From assembly GCA_031370545.1 (NCBI GenBank), contig JANMQQ010000350.1, forward strand, positions 1 through 7,353: 7,353 bases of DNA. Reading direction: 5' to 3'. Numbering within the stretch: the first letter of the stretch is position 1; the number at the start of each line of letters is the position of its first letter. Source of the DNA: UBA6921 sp031370545 (GTDB lineage Bacteria; Pseudomonadota; Gammaproteobacteria; SG8-11). Positions 1 to 5,609 of the stretch are shown one piece after another. The notes below the pieces were generated by a model. The model was given only the letters and a program-made list of their open reading frames with translations, was not told the origin of the DNA and made no database searches. The position numbers and the translations under genes are program-made.

Positions 1-1
1 G

Positions 2-199
2 CTTGCGGGTAAACCGCGCCAGGGCGACAGTGATACGGGCGAGGTGGTGTGCGCGTGTTTCGGTGTCGGCAGCAACACCATATTGCGCGCAATTGGGGCG
101 GGTGCGGATAGCGTTGCGGCGTTGGGTGAGCAGCTCAAAGCGGGTACGAATTGCGGGTCGTGTATTCCTGAGCTGAAAAAATTATTGTCGAGCCATTGA
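2..199 (+). CDS. nasA: Assimilatory nitrate reductase catalytic subunit, C-terminal fragment (BFD-like [2Fe-2S] tail)
   Basis: Only the last 65 codons are present; the gene begins left of the window and ends at TGA 197-199. The reading frame starting at base 2 is open throughout. Visible are a C-x-C pair (VCACFGVGSNTI, about residues 17-28 of the fragment) and a C-x-x-C pair (GTNCGSCIPELKKLL, about residues 47-61). This four-cysteine arrangement is that of the BFD-like [2Fe-2S] domain found at the C-terminus of NasA-type molybdopterin nitrate reductases, which reduce nitrate to nitrite in the cytoplasm for nitrogen assimilation. The molybdopterin domain itself is outside the window, so the assignment rests on this tail alone. 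Similar BFD domains also occur in NirB-type nitrite reductases and a few other flavin or molybdenum enzymes. The position at the extreme C-terminus and the GTNCGSC..EL sequence favour NasA. Confidence 0.82.
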   Translation, partial: LAGKPRQGDSDTGEVVCACFGVGSNTILRAIGAGADSVAALGEQLKAGTNCGSCIPELKKLLSSH

Positions 200-252
200 T
201 GCGGGCTTGAAGTCAATATCTGGCTGAAAAACGGGTCATCGCGCTATCTCGT

Positions 253-318
253 GTGGCGTGCGCCATGCGCATGACGTTCGCAGATGGGATACGGCCTCGT
301 GCGCATGGCGCACGCTAC
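253..318. repeat. REP doublet (REPIN-like element) between convergent genes
   Basis: Two REP-like units face each other. The right unit, read on the minus strand from 318 to 298, has a GTAG head followed by a perfect 7-bp hairpin: stem CGTGCGC, loop CAT, stem GCGCACG. The left unit, on the plus strand at 253-273, has head GTGG and the same hairpin with one change (GCGCATG in the second arm). Across the pair, 256-271 and 300-315 are perfect 16-bp inverted repeats; 253-271 with 300-318 gives 19 bp with one mismatch. The gap between the 16-bp arms is 28 nt. A short GTAG-type head plus an imperfect palindrome is the known signature of REP sequences mobilised by RAYT transposases, and inverted doublets of this size are called REPINs. 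The element sits between two gene 3' ends, the usual REP location, where the hairpins could also stabilise or end both transcripts. No RAYT gene lies in the window. Confidence 0.65.
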
Positions 319-337
319 CATGCATCATCGGGCCGCA

Positions 338-1639
338 TTAAAACAGGTGATGGTTAATCCAGAGATGCATCGAGATGCTGCCTGCATAGCCGAGCGCAAT
401 GGCCGGTGCCCACTTCAGATGACTGAAGAACGTGTACTGGCCTTTGGCCTGCCCCATCAGCGCTACGCCCGCAGCTGAGCCAATCGACAACAAACTTCCT
501 CCGACGCCGGTGGTCAGCGTAATCAGCAGCCATTGTCCGGTGGATAGATCCGGGCTCATATCCAGCACCGCAAACATCAGCGGTATATTGTCAAGAACTG
601 CGGAAACAAGACCGACCAGCACGTTCGCCGTGGTTGGGCCCAGGTCTTGATATAAAAAATGCGAAGCCAGTTCCAGATATCCGATGAATCCCAGCGCACC
701 CACACACATCACCACCCCGTAAAAAAATAACAGCGTGTCCCATTCGACGCGTGCCATGTTGTTAAACACGTTGAACGGGATAGCATCGTTAGTTTTGCGC
801 GTGCGGTCGGGCGTAATGCGCAGAAAAAATCCAAAAAATTGCAAGTAAGCCAAGCCCGTCATCATGCCCAGCACCGGCGGCAGGTGCAGGAAGTGATGGA
901 ACGCAACTGCTGTGACGATGGTCAGAAAAAACAACGCGACGATGCGTCGTGCGCCGCGTTTCAACATCGGTTGCGCGGGCAGCGTCGCCGGACGGCCGGT
1001 CGGTAGTGCGAAGTGCATCAGCGCGGCGGGGATCAAATAATTGATAATCGCCGGAACGAATAGATTGAAGAAGGTGAGGAACTCGACTTTTCCCTTCTGC
1101 CAGACCATCAACGTGGTGATGTCGCCGAACGGTGTGAACGCGCCGCCTGCATTTGCTGCCACCACGATGCTGACACAGGCGATGCTGACAAAGCGTCGGT
1201 TGTCGACACCCACCGCCAGCACCACAGCGCACATCACCAACGCAGTGGTGAGATTGTCCGCCACACCGGAGATAAAAAAAGCCAGCACGCCGGTGATCCA
1301 GAATAATTGTCGATACGAGAACCCGCGTTGCGTCAGCCACACACGTAACGCGCCGAAAACACCGCGTTCTTCCAAGGAGTTGATGTAGGTGATGGCGGCG
1401 ATCAGGAACAGCATCAGCTCGCCGAAATCCAAAAGATGTTGTCGCACTGCCGCGGCGACGGAGTGCTGATCGCCATGTTGTGCATAGACCCAGGCGATTG
1501 ATGCCCAGATAATACCTGCCGCCAACATCACTGGTTTGGACTTGCGCAAATGGATGAATTCTTCGGCGATGACGGCAATATATGCGACGGCAAATACCAT
1601 GAGTGCGGTGTAGCCGACAAAGTGTTGAGTAAGAAGCAT
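338..1639 (-). CDS. nhaD: Na+/H+ antiporter, NhaD family
   Basis: A 433-residue inner-membrane protein that would exchange internal Na+ (or Li+) for external protons, contributing to salt and pH homeostasis. It is hydrophobic almost throughout, with about a dozen candidate membrane segments. It carries blocks typical of NhaD in the ArsB/NhaD (CitMHS-like) permease superfamily: an ITYINSLEERGVFGALR stretch near residues 83-99, DNLTT at 128-132, NAGGAFTPFGDITT at 163-176, DNIPLMFAVLDM at 350-361 and GVGGSLLSIGSAAGVALMG at 378-396. The Asp/Asn/Thr residues in the paired DN.. and GG..TP.GD.TT motifs are the expected transport-site region. Length is within the usual range for the family (roughly 400-490). 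The ATG at 1637-1639 is the natural start: an in-frame TAA lies two codons upstream. The Shine-Dalgarno sequence is weak. The gene stands alone, convergent with nasA and divergent from the lipoprotein gene. Confidence 0.95.
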   Translation of the reverse strand: MLLTQHFVGYTALMVFAVAYIAVIAEEFIHLRKSKPVMLAAGIIWASIAWVYAQHGDQHSVAAAVRQHLLDFGELMLFLIAAITYINSLEERGVFGALRVWLTQRGFSYRQLFWITGVLAFFISGVADNLTTALVMCAVVLAVGVDNRRFVSIACVSIVVAANAGGAFTPFGDITTLMVWQKGKVEFLTFFNLFVPAIINYLIPAALMHFALPTGRPATLPAQPMLKRGARRIVALFFLTIVTAVAFHHFLHLPPVLGMMTGLAYLQFFGFFLRITPDRTRKTNDAIPFNVFNNMARVEWDTLLFFYGVVMCVGALGFIGYLELASHFLYQDLGPTTANVLVGLVSAVLDNIPLMFAVLDMSPDLSTGQWLLITLTTGVGGSLLSIGSAAGVALMGQAKGQYTFFSHLKWAPAIALGYAGSISMHLWINHHLF

Positions 1640-1758
1640 GGTTTAATTCTGATGGTCGTTGGGATGTGGGAGCGTGGAGCGCGACATTTACTTTTTACTT
1701 AAGCGTCGCCCCAGGCAACAATCGCGTGTTAAACAAGAGTTCAGTCGCAGCAAGTGAC

Positions 1759-1774
1759 TGTGATTCGAGTCACG
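1759..1774. promoter_or_regulatory. Candidate CRP/Vfr-family binding site
   Basis: The bases read TGTGA-TTCGAG-TCACG, matching nine of the ten fixed positions of the CRP consensus TGTGA-N6-TCACA. A further inverted pair, GTGACT at 1754-1759 and AGTCAC at 1768-1773, overlaps it. The site ends only 15 nt before the proposed GTG start at 1790, so it is too close to activate that operon in the usual way. Repression of the operon, or distal action on nhaD (about 120 nt away), would fit better. A chance match is quite possible. Confidence 0.25.
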
Positions 1775-1779
1775 AAAGC

Positions 1780-1783
1780 GAGG
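1780..1783 (+). promoter_or_regulatory. Ribosome binding site (GAGG) supporting the GTG start at 1790
   Basis: GAGG lies six bases before the in-frame GTG at 1790-1792. The later in-frame ATG at 1811 has only a poor purine run (GAAAG) upstream, and starting there would remove the Arg-Lys pair that gives the signal peptide its basic n-region. This site therefore decides the start. Confidence 0.5.
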
Positions 1784-1789
1784 TGCCCA

Positions 1790-2443
1790 GTGCTAGCAAG
1801 TCGAAAGATTATGAACCAGATCATGATGTGCGCAACGGTGTCCTTGTTACTAATAGGCGGCGGTACGGCGTGCACCGTATTGGATAACACCGCGCCCCTG
1901 AACGTGAGTGCGAACATGGCGCGCATCAACCTGCCGCGTTGCACCCTCGGTGCGGAAAAATCTGCTGGTGATTGTACCGTGAAGGTGTTTGACGGCAATG
2001 CTCTCGCGGCGGCGCAGCAGGGCGATAAAGGCAACTGGTTCATCAGCGTGCCCAATGATTCCGTGACCGGCCCACGCATCGCAATTTACAGCGCGCCGGG
2101 ATACGAACCGCAAATTCAGGCCACAAAAATTACCGTGCGCGATGACGAACAGATTGTGTTGAAACCCAAAAGCGATTCACGTGGCGGTTACCTCACCGGC
2201 GTCGTGTTCAAAAAGACCGAAGAAAAAATGGCTGGCGGCGCGTGCGGAATTGAAAACTTTTTAGCGAATAAAGCGGTGATCATCAATCGCGGGCGCGCGC
2301 GGTTTACTGCGACCACTGACACGATTGGGAGTTTTCAGATGAGTTTGCCTGCGGGCCAGTATATGGTTCACGTCGAAAATGATGGCCGCGAAGCGGATGT
2401 GCCAAACGACGACACGGTATTTGTCGTGATACCAGCGAATTAA
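1790..2443 (+). CDS. Probable lipoprotein with a carboxypeptidase-regulatory-like beta-sandwich domain
   Basis: From the GTG at 1790 the product has 217 residues; I do not recognise a named family. The N-terminus looks like a secretion signal: basic n-region (R5 K6), hydrophobic core from about residue 11 to 25, then GGGTAC. Cys28 fits a permissive lipobox, although Gly at -3 is less common than Leu, so plain signal-peptidase-I cleavage is possible. Residues about 38-126 (several strands, two Cys) could be one beta domain. Residues about 132-195 resemble a carboxypeptidase-regulatory/transthyretin-like sandwich, with GGYLTGVVF at the first strand, DTIGSF at 177-182 and LPAGQYMVHV at 186-195. 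The likely location is the periplasm or outer membrane. The metalloprotease gene begins 16 nt after its stop, so the two are very probably co-transcribed and may act together at the cell surface. An ATG start at 1811 (210 residues) or the GTG at 1754 (229 residues) are alternatives. Confidence 0.72.
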   Translation: MLASRKIMNQIMMCATVSLLLIGGGTACTVLDNTAPLNVSANMARINLPRCTLGAEKSAGDCTVKVFDGNALAAAQQGDKGNWFISVPNDSVTGPRIAIYSAPGYEPQIQATKITVRDDEQIVLKPKSDSRGGYLTGVVFKKTEEKMAGGACGIENFLANKAVIINRGRARFTATTDTIGSFQMSLPAGQYMVHVENDGREADVPNDDTVFVVIPAN

Positions 2444-2448
2444 ACTTA

Positions 2449-2454
2449 GGGAGG
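2449..2454 (+). promoter_or_regulatory. Strong ribosome binding site (GGGAGG) for the metalloprotease gene
   Basis: GGGAGG lies five bases before the ATG at 2460, within the short spacer after the lipoprotein stop. It supports both the chosen start and translation as the second gene of an operon. Another ATG at 2456-2458 is in a different frame and too close to this site to be used. Confidence 0.7.
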
Positions 2455-2459
2455 GATGT

Positions 2460-4484
2460 ATGCGTCTTGGAATCGTGACCGTGCTCAGCATGACGTCGTT
2501 GGTATGGCAAGTTGGGGCACACGCAACTACCGATTGGGATGCAAAATTGCACGCGGATTTTCAACGTGCCAATCCCTCCGCACGAATCGCTGCACTCACC
2601 GCCATGGAGACGCCGCGCCCGAGCCGCGACATGACATTAATGTTAGCCATGGCGCGGTTGCACTGGAACGAATTGAGTTCTGATACACAAACCTTGGTAC
2701 GCCCTTGGATGTTGCGTCCAACACAAGCCGGCAACTCGTTTGAAACGCGGTGGCTGTATGGATCCACTCTGGAAAGCACTCCCACGACCACGACGCACTT
2801 TAAAATTCATTTCATCGACAAAGCACTCAATGTGGGTAACGCCAACGCTGCTACGCAAAGCTTCGTAAGCAGCGTAGCCACAGTTTTGGAAACAGTTTGG
2901 TCAACAGAACACACCACGCTTGGTTATGCTGCGGTGCCCTCGGATATCGCAGTGACCAATAATGGTGGCGACGGAAAATTCGACGTTTATTTAACGAATC
3001 TTGGTCCGTACGGCTATTACGGTTATGTTAGCGCGGAAGACGCGAGTAACGAGACCGCTCGTCCATATGGAGCGACGAGCTACATGGTCTTGGACAACGA
3101 CTATCAAATTTCCGAATACAAATATAGTGATCCTCAGTTGCCGCTCAAGGTTACTGCTGCACATGAGTACTTCCATGCTGTCCAGAATGGCTATTCCTAT
3201 CAAGAGGACCCTGCCTTTATGGAGCAATCGGCGACGTGGATGGAGGATCTCGTTTATCCGACCATTCATGACAACTACAACTATATCGGCGAGCCATATC
3301 AAGATGTAAATGGTAACGGGCAATATGATGCCAGTGTTGACATATTTACCATCTCGGACGATCACAACAAGAACAACAAGCGTGATGAAGGTAGTGTGGA
3401 GTATCCGGAAGCGCCATTGTTCTCGTTTGATTCACCTCCGCTTGTGCAATACGGGCGGTTCTTGTGGGTGCGTTATTTGAGTGAAAAATTCGGCAACGGT
3501 ATCGTGAAAACGATTTGGGAAAATTGTGGTCAGGGTGCAGGTGATAATACCGTTAGCGCGATTAACGCTGCATTGATCTCCAACGGATCAACATTGACTT
3601 CCGCGTATCAGGAGTATGCGACATGGGGTTATGAAAAATCGTATTTCGCCGATGGTGCGAACTACCCGCTGGTATGGGTAGATCGCACAGTAAATGGTAC
3701 AAACATGGCACTTAGCTCGGATGGTTCGCCTAGCTTAGTGGGCACGTCAGGCAAACAGCAATACTTATCTACAATATATACGCAGGTACTGAATCCAACC
3801 GGAAGTTATACATTTGCGTCGTTGGGTGGGGATGCTGCCTTGACGGTATTGGTTGATACCGGAACCGGTACGCTAAATTCCGTACCGGTTGCGCTTGCCA
3901 ATGGCTCAGGCCAATGGGTAGCGCAATCCGGTGTGCTAAGAATGATCGCGGTCATTTCAAATGTTGCATTTGCGGTTAATGACATGAGTTGGAGCCTGAA
4001 TACGACAGGTACGACACCAAGCAAAATTATTCCACGGCTTGATGCTATCGTTGACTCCGCAGGACAGGCAATTAACTGGCAATCAGGCAACGTCGCGCTG
4101 CACGGCATGGTCAACAACGACCTGATCTTTAGAATTGTGGCCAGCGATGCAGGCGGCAGCAGCGATGTGCCGAGTATTGGTATTTTAAGTAATCCAACTA
4201 ATGGGACGTATTCGCCAAAAACGAGGGTGTTTACATGGTTAACGCCACGTGCCGCAGGGACGTACACGTTGACGGTGGCAGCTTACGCTGCGGCAGACGT
4301 CAGCAATAGTACGTCGGGTACGATAACAATTGTGATCGACCCTGCGCCACGTGTGCCTTCATCGTCGCATAAGAAAGGGGGTATCGACGGCTGGTTTCTT
4401 GCGTTGTTAACGCTCGCGGGATTTTGGAAATATCGGCGCCAGATCTTAACAATTAAAGCGCCGATTCGAACTCAGGCTTTATAA
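2460..4484 (+). CDS. Secreted HExxH zinc metalloprotease (MXAN_6640-like) with Ig/cadherin-like module and GlyGly-CTERM-like tail
   Basis: The product has 674 residues. A signal peptide ends near AHA (20-22). The catalytic region carries AAHEYFHAVQNGY, with HEYFH at 235-239. It is followed by MEQSATWMED (254-263), where Glu255 or Glu262 is the candidate third zinc ligand. NGGDGKFDVYLTNLG (168-182) and GYYGYVSAED (185-194) precede it, as in MXAN_6640-type putative metalloproteases. Soon after the active site come two calcium-loop-like motifs, DVNGNGQYD (282-290) and DHNKNNKRDE (301-310). Residues about 523-628 look like a cadherin-like/Ig module (NPTNGTYSPKTRVFTW, then AGTYTLTVAAYA). The end has Gly-Gly (640-641), a hydrophobic segment WFLALLTLAGFW (645-656) and a basic KYRR cluster (657-660), resembling a GlyGly-CTERM signal cut by rhombosortase in Gram-negatives. 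It is unusual that 14 residues follow the basic cluster. It is probably translated from the lipoprotein operon. Substrate is unknown; the protease role is inferred from motifs. Confidence 0.85.
   Translation: MRLGIVTVLSMTSLVWQVGAHATTDWDAKLHADFQRANPSARIAALTAMETPRPSRDMTLMLAMARLHWNELSSDTQTLVRPWMLRPTQAGNSFETRWLYGSTLESTPTTTTHFKIHFIDKALNVGNANAATQSFVSSVATVLETVWSTEHTTLGYAAVPSDIAVTNNGGDGKFDVYLTNLGPYGYYGYVSAEDASNETARPYGATSYMVLDNDYQISEYKYSDPQLPLKVTAAHEYFHAVQNGYSYQEDPAFMEQSATWMEDLVYPTIHDNYNYIGEPYQDVNGNGQYDASVDIFTISDDHNKNNKRDEGSVEYPEAPLFSFDSPPLVQYGRFLWVRYLSEKFGNGIVKTIWENCGQGAGDNTVSAINAALISNGSTLTSAYQEYATWGYEKSYFADGANYPLVWVDRTVNGTNMALSSDGSPSLVGTSGKQQYLSTIYTQVLNPTGSYTFASLGGDAALTVLVDTGTGTLNSVPVALANGSGQWVAQSGVLRMIAVISNVAFAVNDMSWSLNTTGTTPSKIIPRLDAIVDSAGQAINWQSGNVALHGMVNNDLIFRIVASDAGGSSDVPSIGILSNPTNGTYSPKTRVFTWLTPRAAGTYTLTVAAYAAADVSNSTSGTITIVIDPAPRVPSSSHKKGGIDGWFLALLTLAGFWKYRRQILTIKAPIRTQAL
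4472..4484. other. Tail-to-tail overlap of two convergent genes (13 bp)
   Basis: The metalloprotease stop (TAA 4482-4484, plus strand) lies inside the epimerase gene, whose stop (TGA on the minus strand) is at 4472-4474. There is no room for a conventional terminator between them, so at least one transcript must run into the other gene, giving antisense 3' ends. Confidence 0.9.
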
Positions 4485-5479
4485 AACCCACGATACCAAT
4501 CCACGAAGCGCTGAATGCCAGACTCAATCGTCGTCGCCGGTTTGTAACCGACATCTTTTTCCAGCGCTTCGATGTCGGCGTAGGTGGCCGGTACGTCACC
4601 GGGTTGTAACGGCAGGAAGTTATACTGCGCTTTTTTGCCTAAGCAGTTCTCCAGTGTTTCGATATATTTCATCAATTCCACCGGTTGGTTGTTGCCGATG
4701 TTGTACAGGCGATAGGGTGCATTGCTGGTCGCGGAATCCGGGTCGTCGCTCGACCAGGCCGGATTGGGCTTTGCCACGTTATCCAAGGTGCGGATCACGC
4801 CTTCCACGATGTCGTCGATGTAGGTGAAGTCGCGTTTATGCTGACCGTGGTTGAACACGTCGATGGGTTTGCCAGCGAGAATGTTCTTGGTGAACATGAA
4901 AAGTGCCATGTCTGGACGACCCCAAGGGCCGTACACCGTGAAGAAGCGCAGGCCGGTGGTCGGCAGGCGATAGAGGTGTGCGTAAGTGTGCGCCATCAAT
5001 TCGTTGGCTTTCTTGGTCGCTGCGTACAAGCTGACTGGGTGATCCACATTGTGATGCACTGAAAACGGCATGTGCGTGTTGGAGCCGTAGACGGAGCTGC
5101 TCGATGCGTACACCAAGTGTTCCACACCATTGTGACGACAGCCTTCCAGAATATTGGTGAAGCCGAGGATGTTGCTCTCGATGTAGGCATGAGGATTTTG
5201 CAGCGAATAACGCACGCCCGCCTGCGCCGCAAGATTGATCACCTTGTGCGGTTTGTGTTTTTTGAAGGTCGCTTCCATCGCGGCGCGGTCTTCGATGTTG
5301 ATGCGCACGTCGGTGAAGTTTTTGTGATCCTTCACGCGCGCCAGCCGCGCCTGTTTGAGCGTCACGTCGTAGTAGTCGTTGAGGTTGTCAATACCGATCA
5401 CTTCGTCACCGCGTGCCAGTAATCGGAGCGCCAGGGTGTTACCAATAAACCCGGCGGTGCCGGTGACTAAAATTTTCAT
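4472..5479 (-). CDS. UDP-glucuronate 4-epimerase (CapI/LpsL type, extended SDR)
   Basis: 335 residues, the normal length for this family. It would interconvert UDP-glucuronate and UDP-galacturonate in the cytoplasm using bound NAD. The N-terminus has the Rossmann motif GTAGFIG (7-13) and Asp31 at the end of the second strand. This is followed by NLNDYYDVTLKQARL (32-46), which is characteristic of UDP-GlcA 4-epimerases rather than GalE or RmlB. The catalytic set is visible: Ser cluster SSSSVYG (126-132) and Tyr152-x3-Lys156. The RFFTVYGPWGRPDMA block (178-192) is the conserved substrate-binding region. The start is the ATG at 5477-5479, with GAGG five bases upstream. It is the last gene of the minus-strand cluster, 130 nt after tviB. 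Other names used for the family are uge and lpsL; I give no symbol because these vary by organism. Confidence 0.92.
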   Translation of the reverse strand: MKILVTGTAGFIGNTLALRLLARGDEVIGIDNLNDYYDVTLKQARLARVKDHKNFTDVRINIEDRAAMEATFKKHKPHKVINLAAQAGVRYSLQNPHAYIESNILGFTNILEGCRHNGVEHLVYASSSSVYGSNTHMPFSVHHNVDHPVSLYAATKKANELMAHTYAHLYRLPTTGLRFFTVYGPWGRPDMALFMFTKNILAGKPIDVFNHGQHKRDFTYIDDIVEGVIRTLDNVAKPNPAWSSDDPDSATSNAPYRLYNIGNNQPVELMKYIETLENCLGKKAQYNFLPLQPGDVPATYADIEALEKDVGYKPATTIESGIQRFVDWYRGFYKA

Positions 5480-5484
5480 TTAAA

Positions 5485-5488
5485 CCTC
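5485..5488 (-). promoter_or_regulatory. Ribosome binding site (GAGG) for the UDP-glucuronate epimerase
   Basis: On the minus strand GAGG stands five bases before the ATG at 5479, supporting that start. Confidence 0.55.
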
Positions 5489-5545
5489 GATGCAGATTGG
5501 AACTTGTTTTTGAGATGTCATTGGATGTTGCTCAACGAAGAGTTT

Positions 5546-5581
5546 CTTCCCCCTGCAAGGGGGGAAGGTGTGCTTTTTTTT
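5546..5581 (+). terminator. Terminator-like hairpin with T-run, oriented on the plus strand
   Basis: CTTCCCCC (5546-5553) and GGGGGAAG (5560-5567) form a perfect 8-bp stem with a 6-base loop. After a 6-base gap comes a run of eight T (5574-5581). Read on the plus strand this resembles a Rho-independent terminator, though the gap before the T-run is long. No plus-strand gene ends here: the flanking genes are both on the minus strand, where the hairpin forms but has no following U-run. It may stop antisense transcription heading into tviB, be an mRNA hairpin between tviB and the epimerase, or be a dispersed intergenic repeat. Confidence 0.4.
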
Positions 5582-5609
5582 GAAGCGCGAGGTTCGGTGC
5601 GAGTTCAGA

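Larger units (their letters stand above)
1640..1789. promoter_or_regulatory. Divergent intergenic region between nhaD and the lipoprotein/metalloprotease operon
   Basis: About 150 bases separate the two divergent starts, so promoters for both transcripts should lie here. An AT-rich stretch at about 1686-1702 is the likeliest melting region for the nhaD promoter. No convincing -35/-10 pair could be picked out by eye on either strand. A CRP-like palindrome is listed separately. No ORF or RNA gene is evident. Confidence 0.4.

Noticed and set aside
284..478. Small plus-strand open frame overlapping the REP doublet and the nhaD 3' end.
   Set aside because: It runs through a hairpin repeat and antisense to nhaD, has no ribosome binding site that I can see, and its product resembles nothing.
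789..1340. Minus-strand open frame of 183 codons within nhaD in another frame.
   Set aside because: The product is rich in Arg, His and Cys with no membrane or domain pattern; it is a shifted-frame shadow of the well-supported antiporter.
1754..1789. Start of the lipoprotein gene at the GTG at 1754.
   Set aside because: It would add 12 residues ahead of the signal peptide and place the initiator inside the CRP-like palindrome. The GTG at 1790 has a better spaced GAGG and gives a standard n-region.
3741..4020. Possible tandem repeat in the serine/threonine/glycine-rich middle of the metalloprotease.
   Set aside because: The composition is low in complexity, but no unit recurs at a fixed spacing when read at either protein or DNA level.
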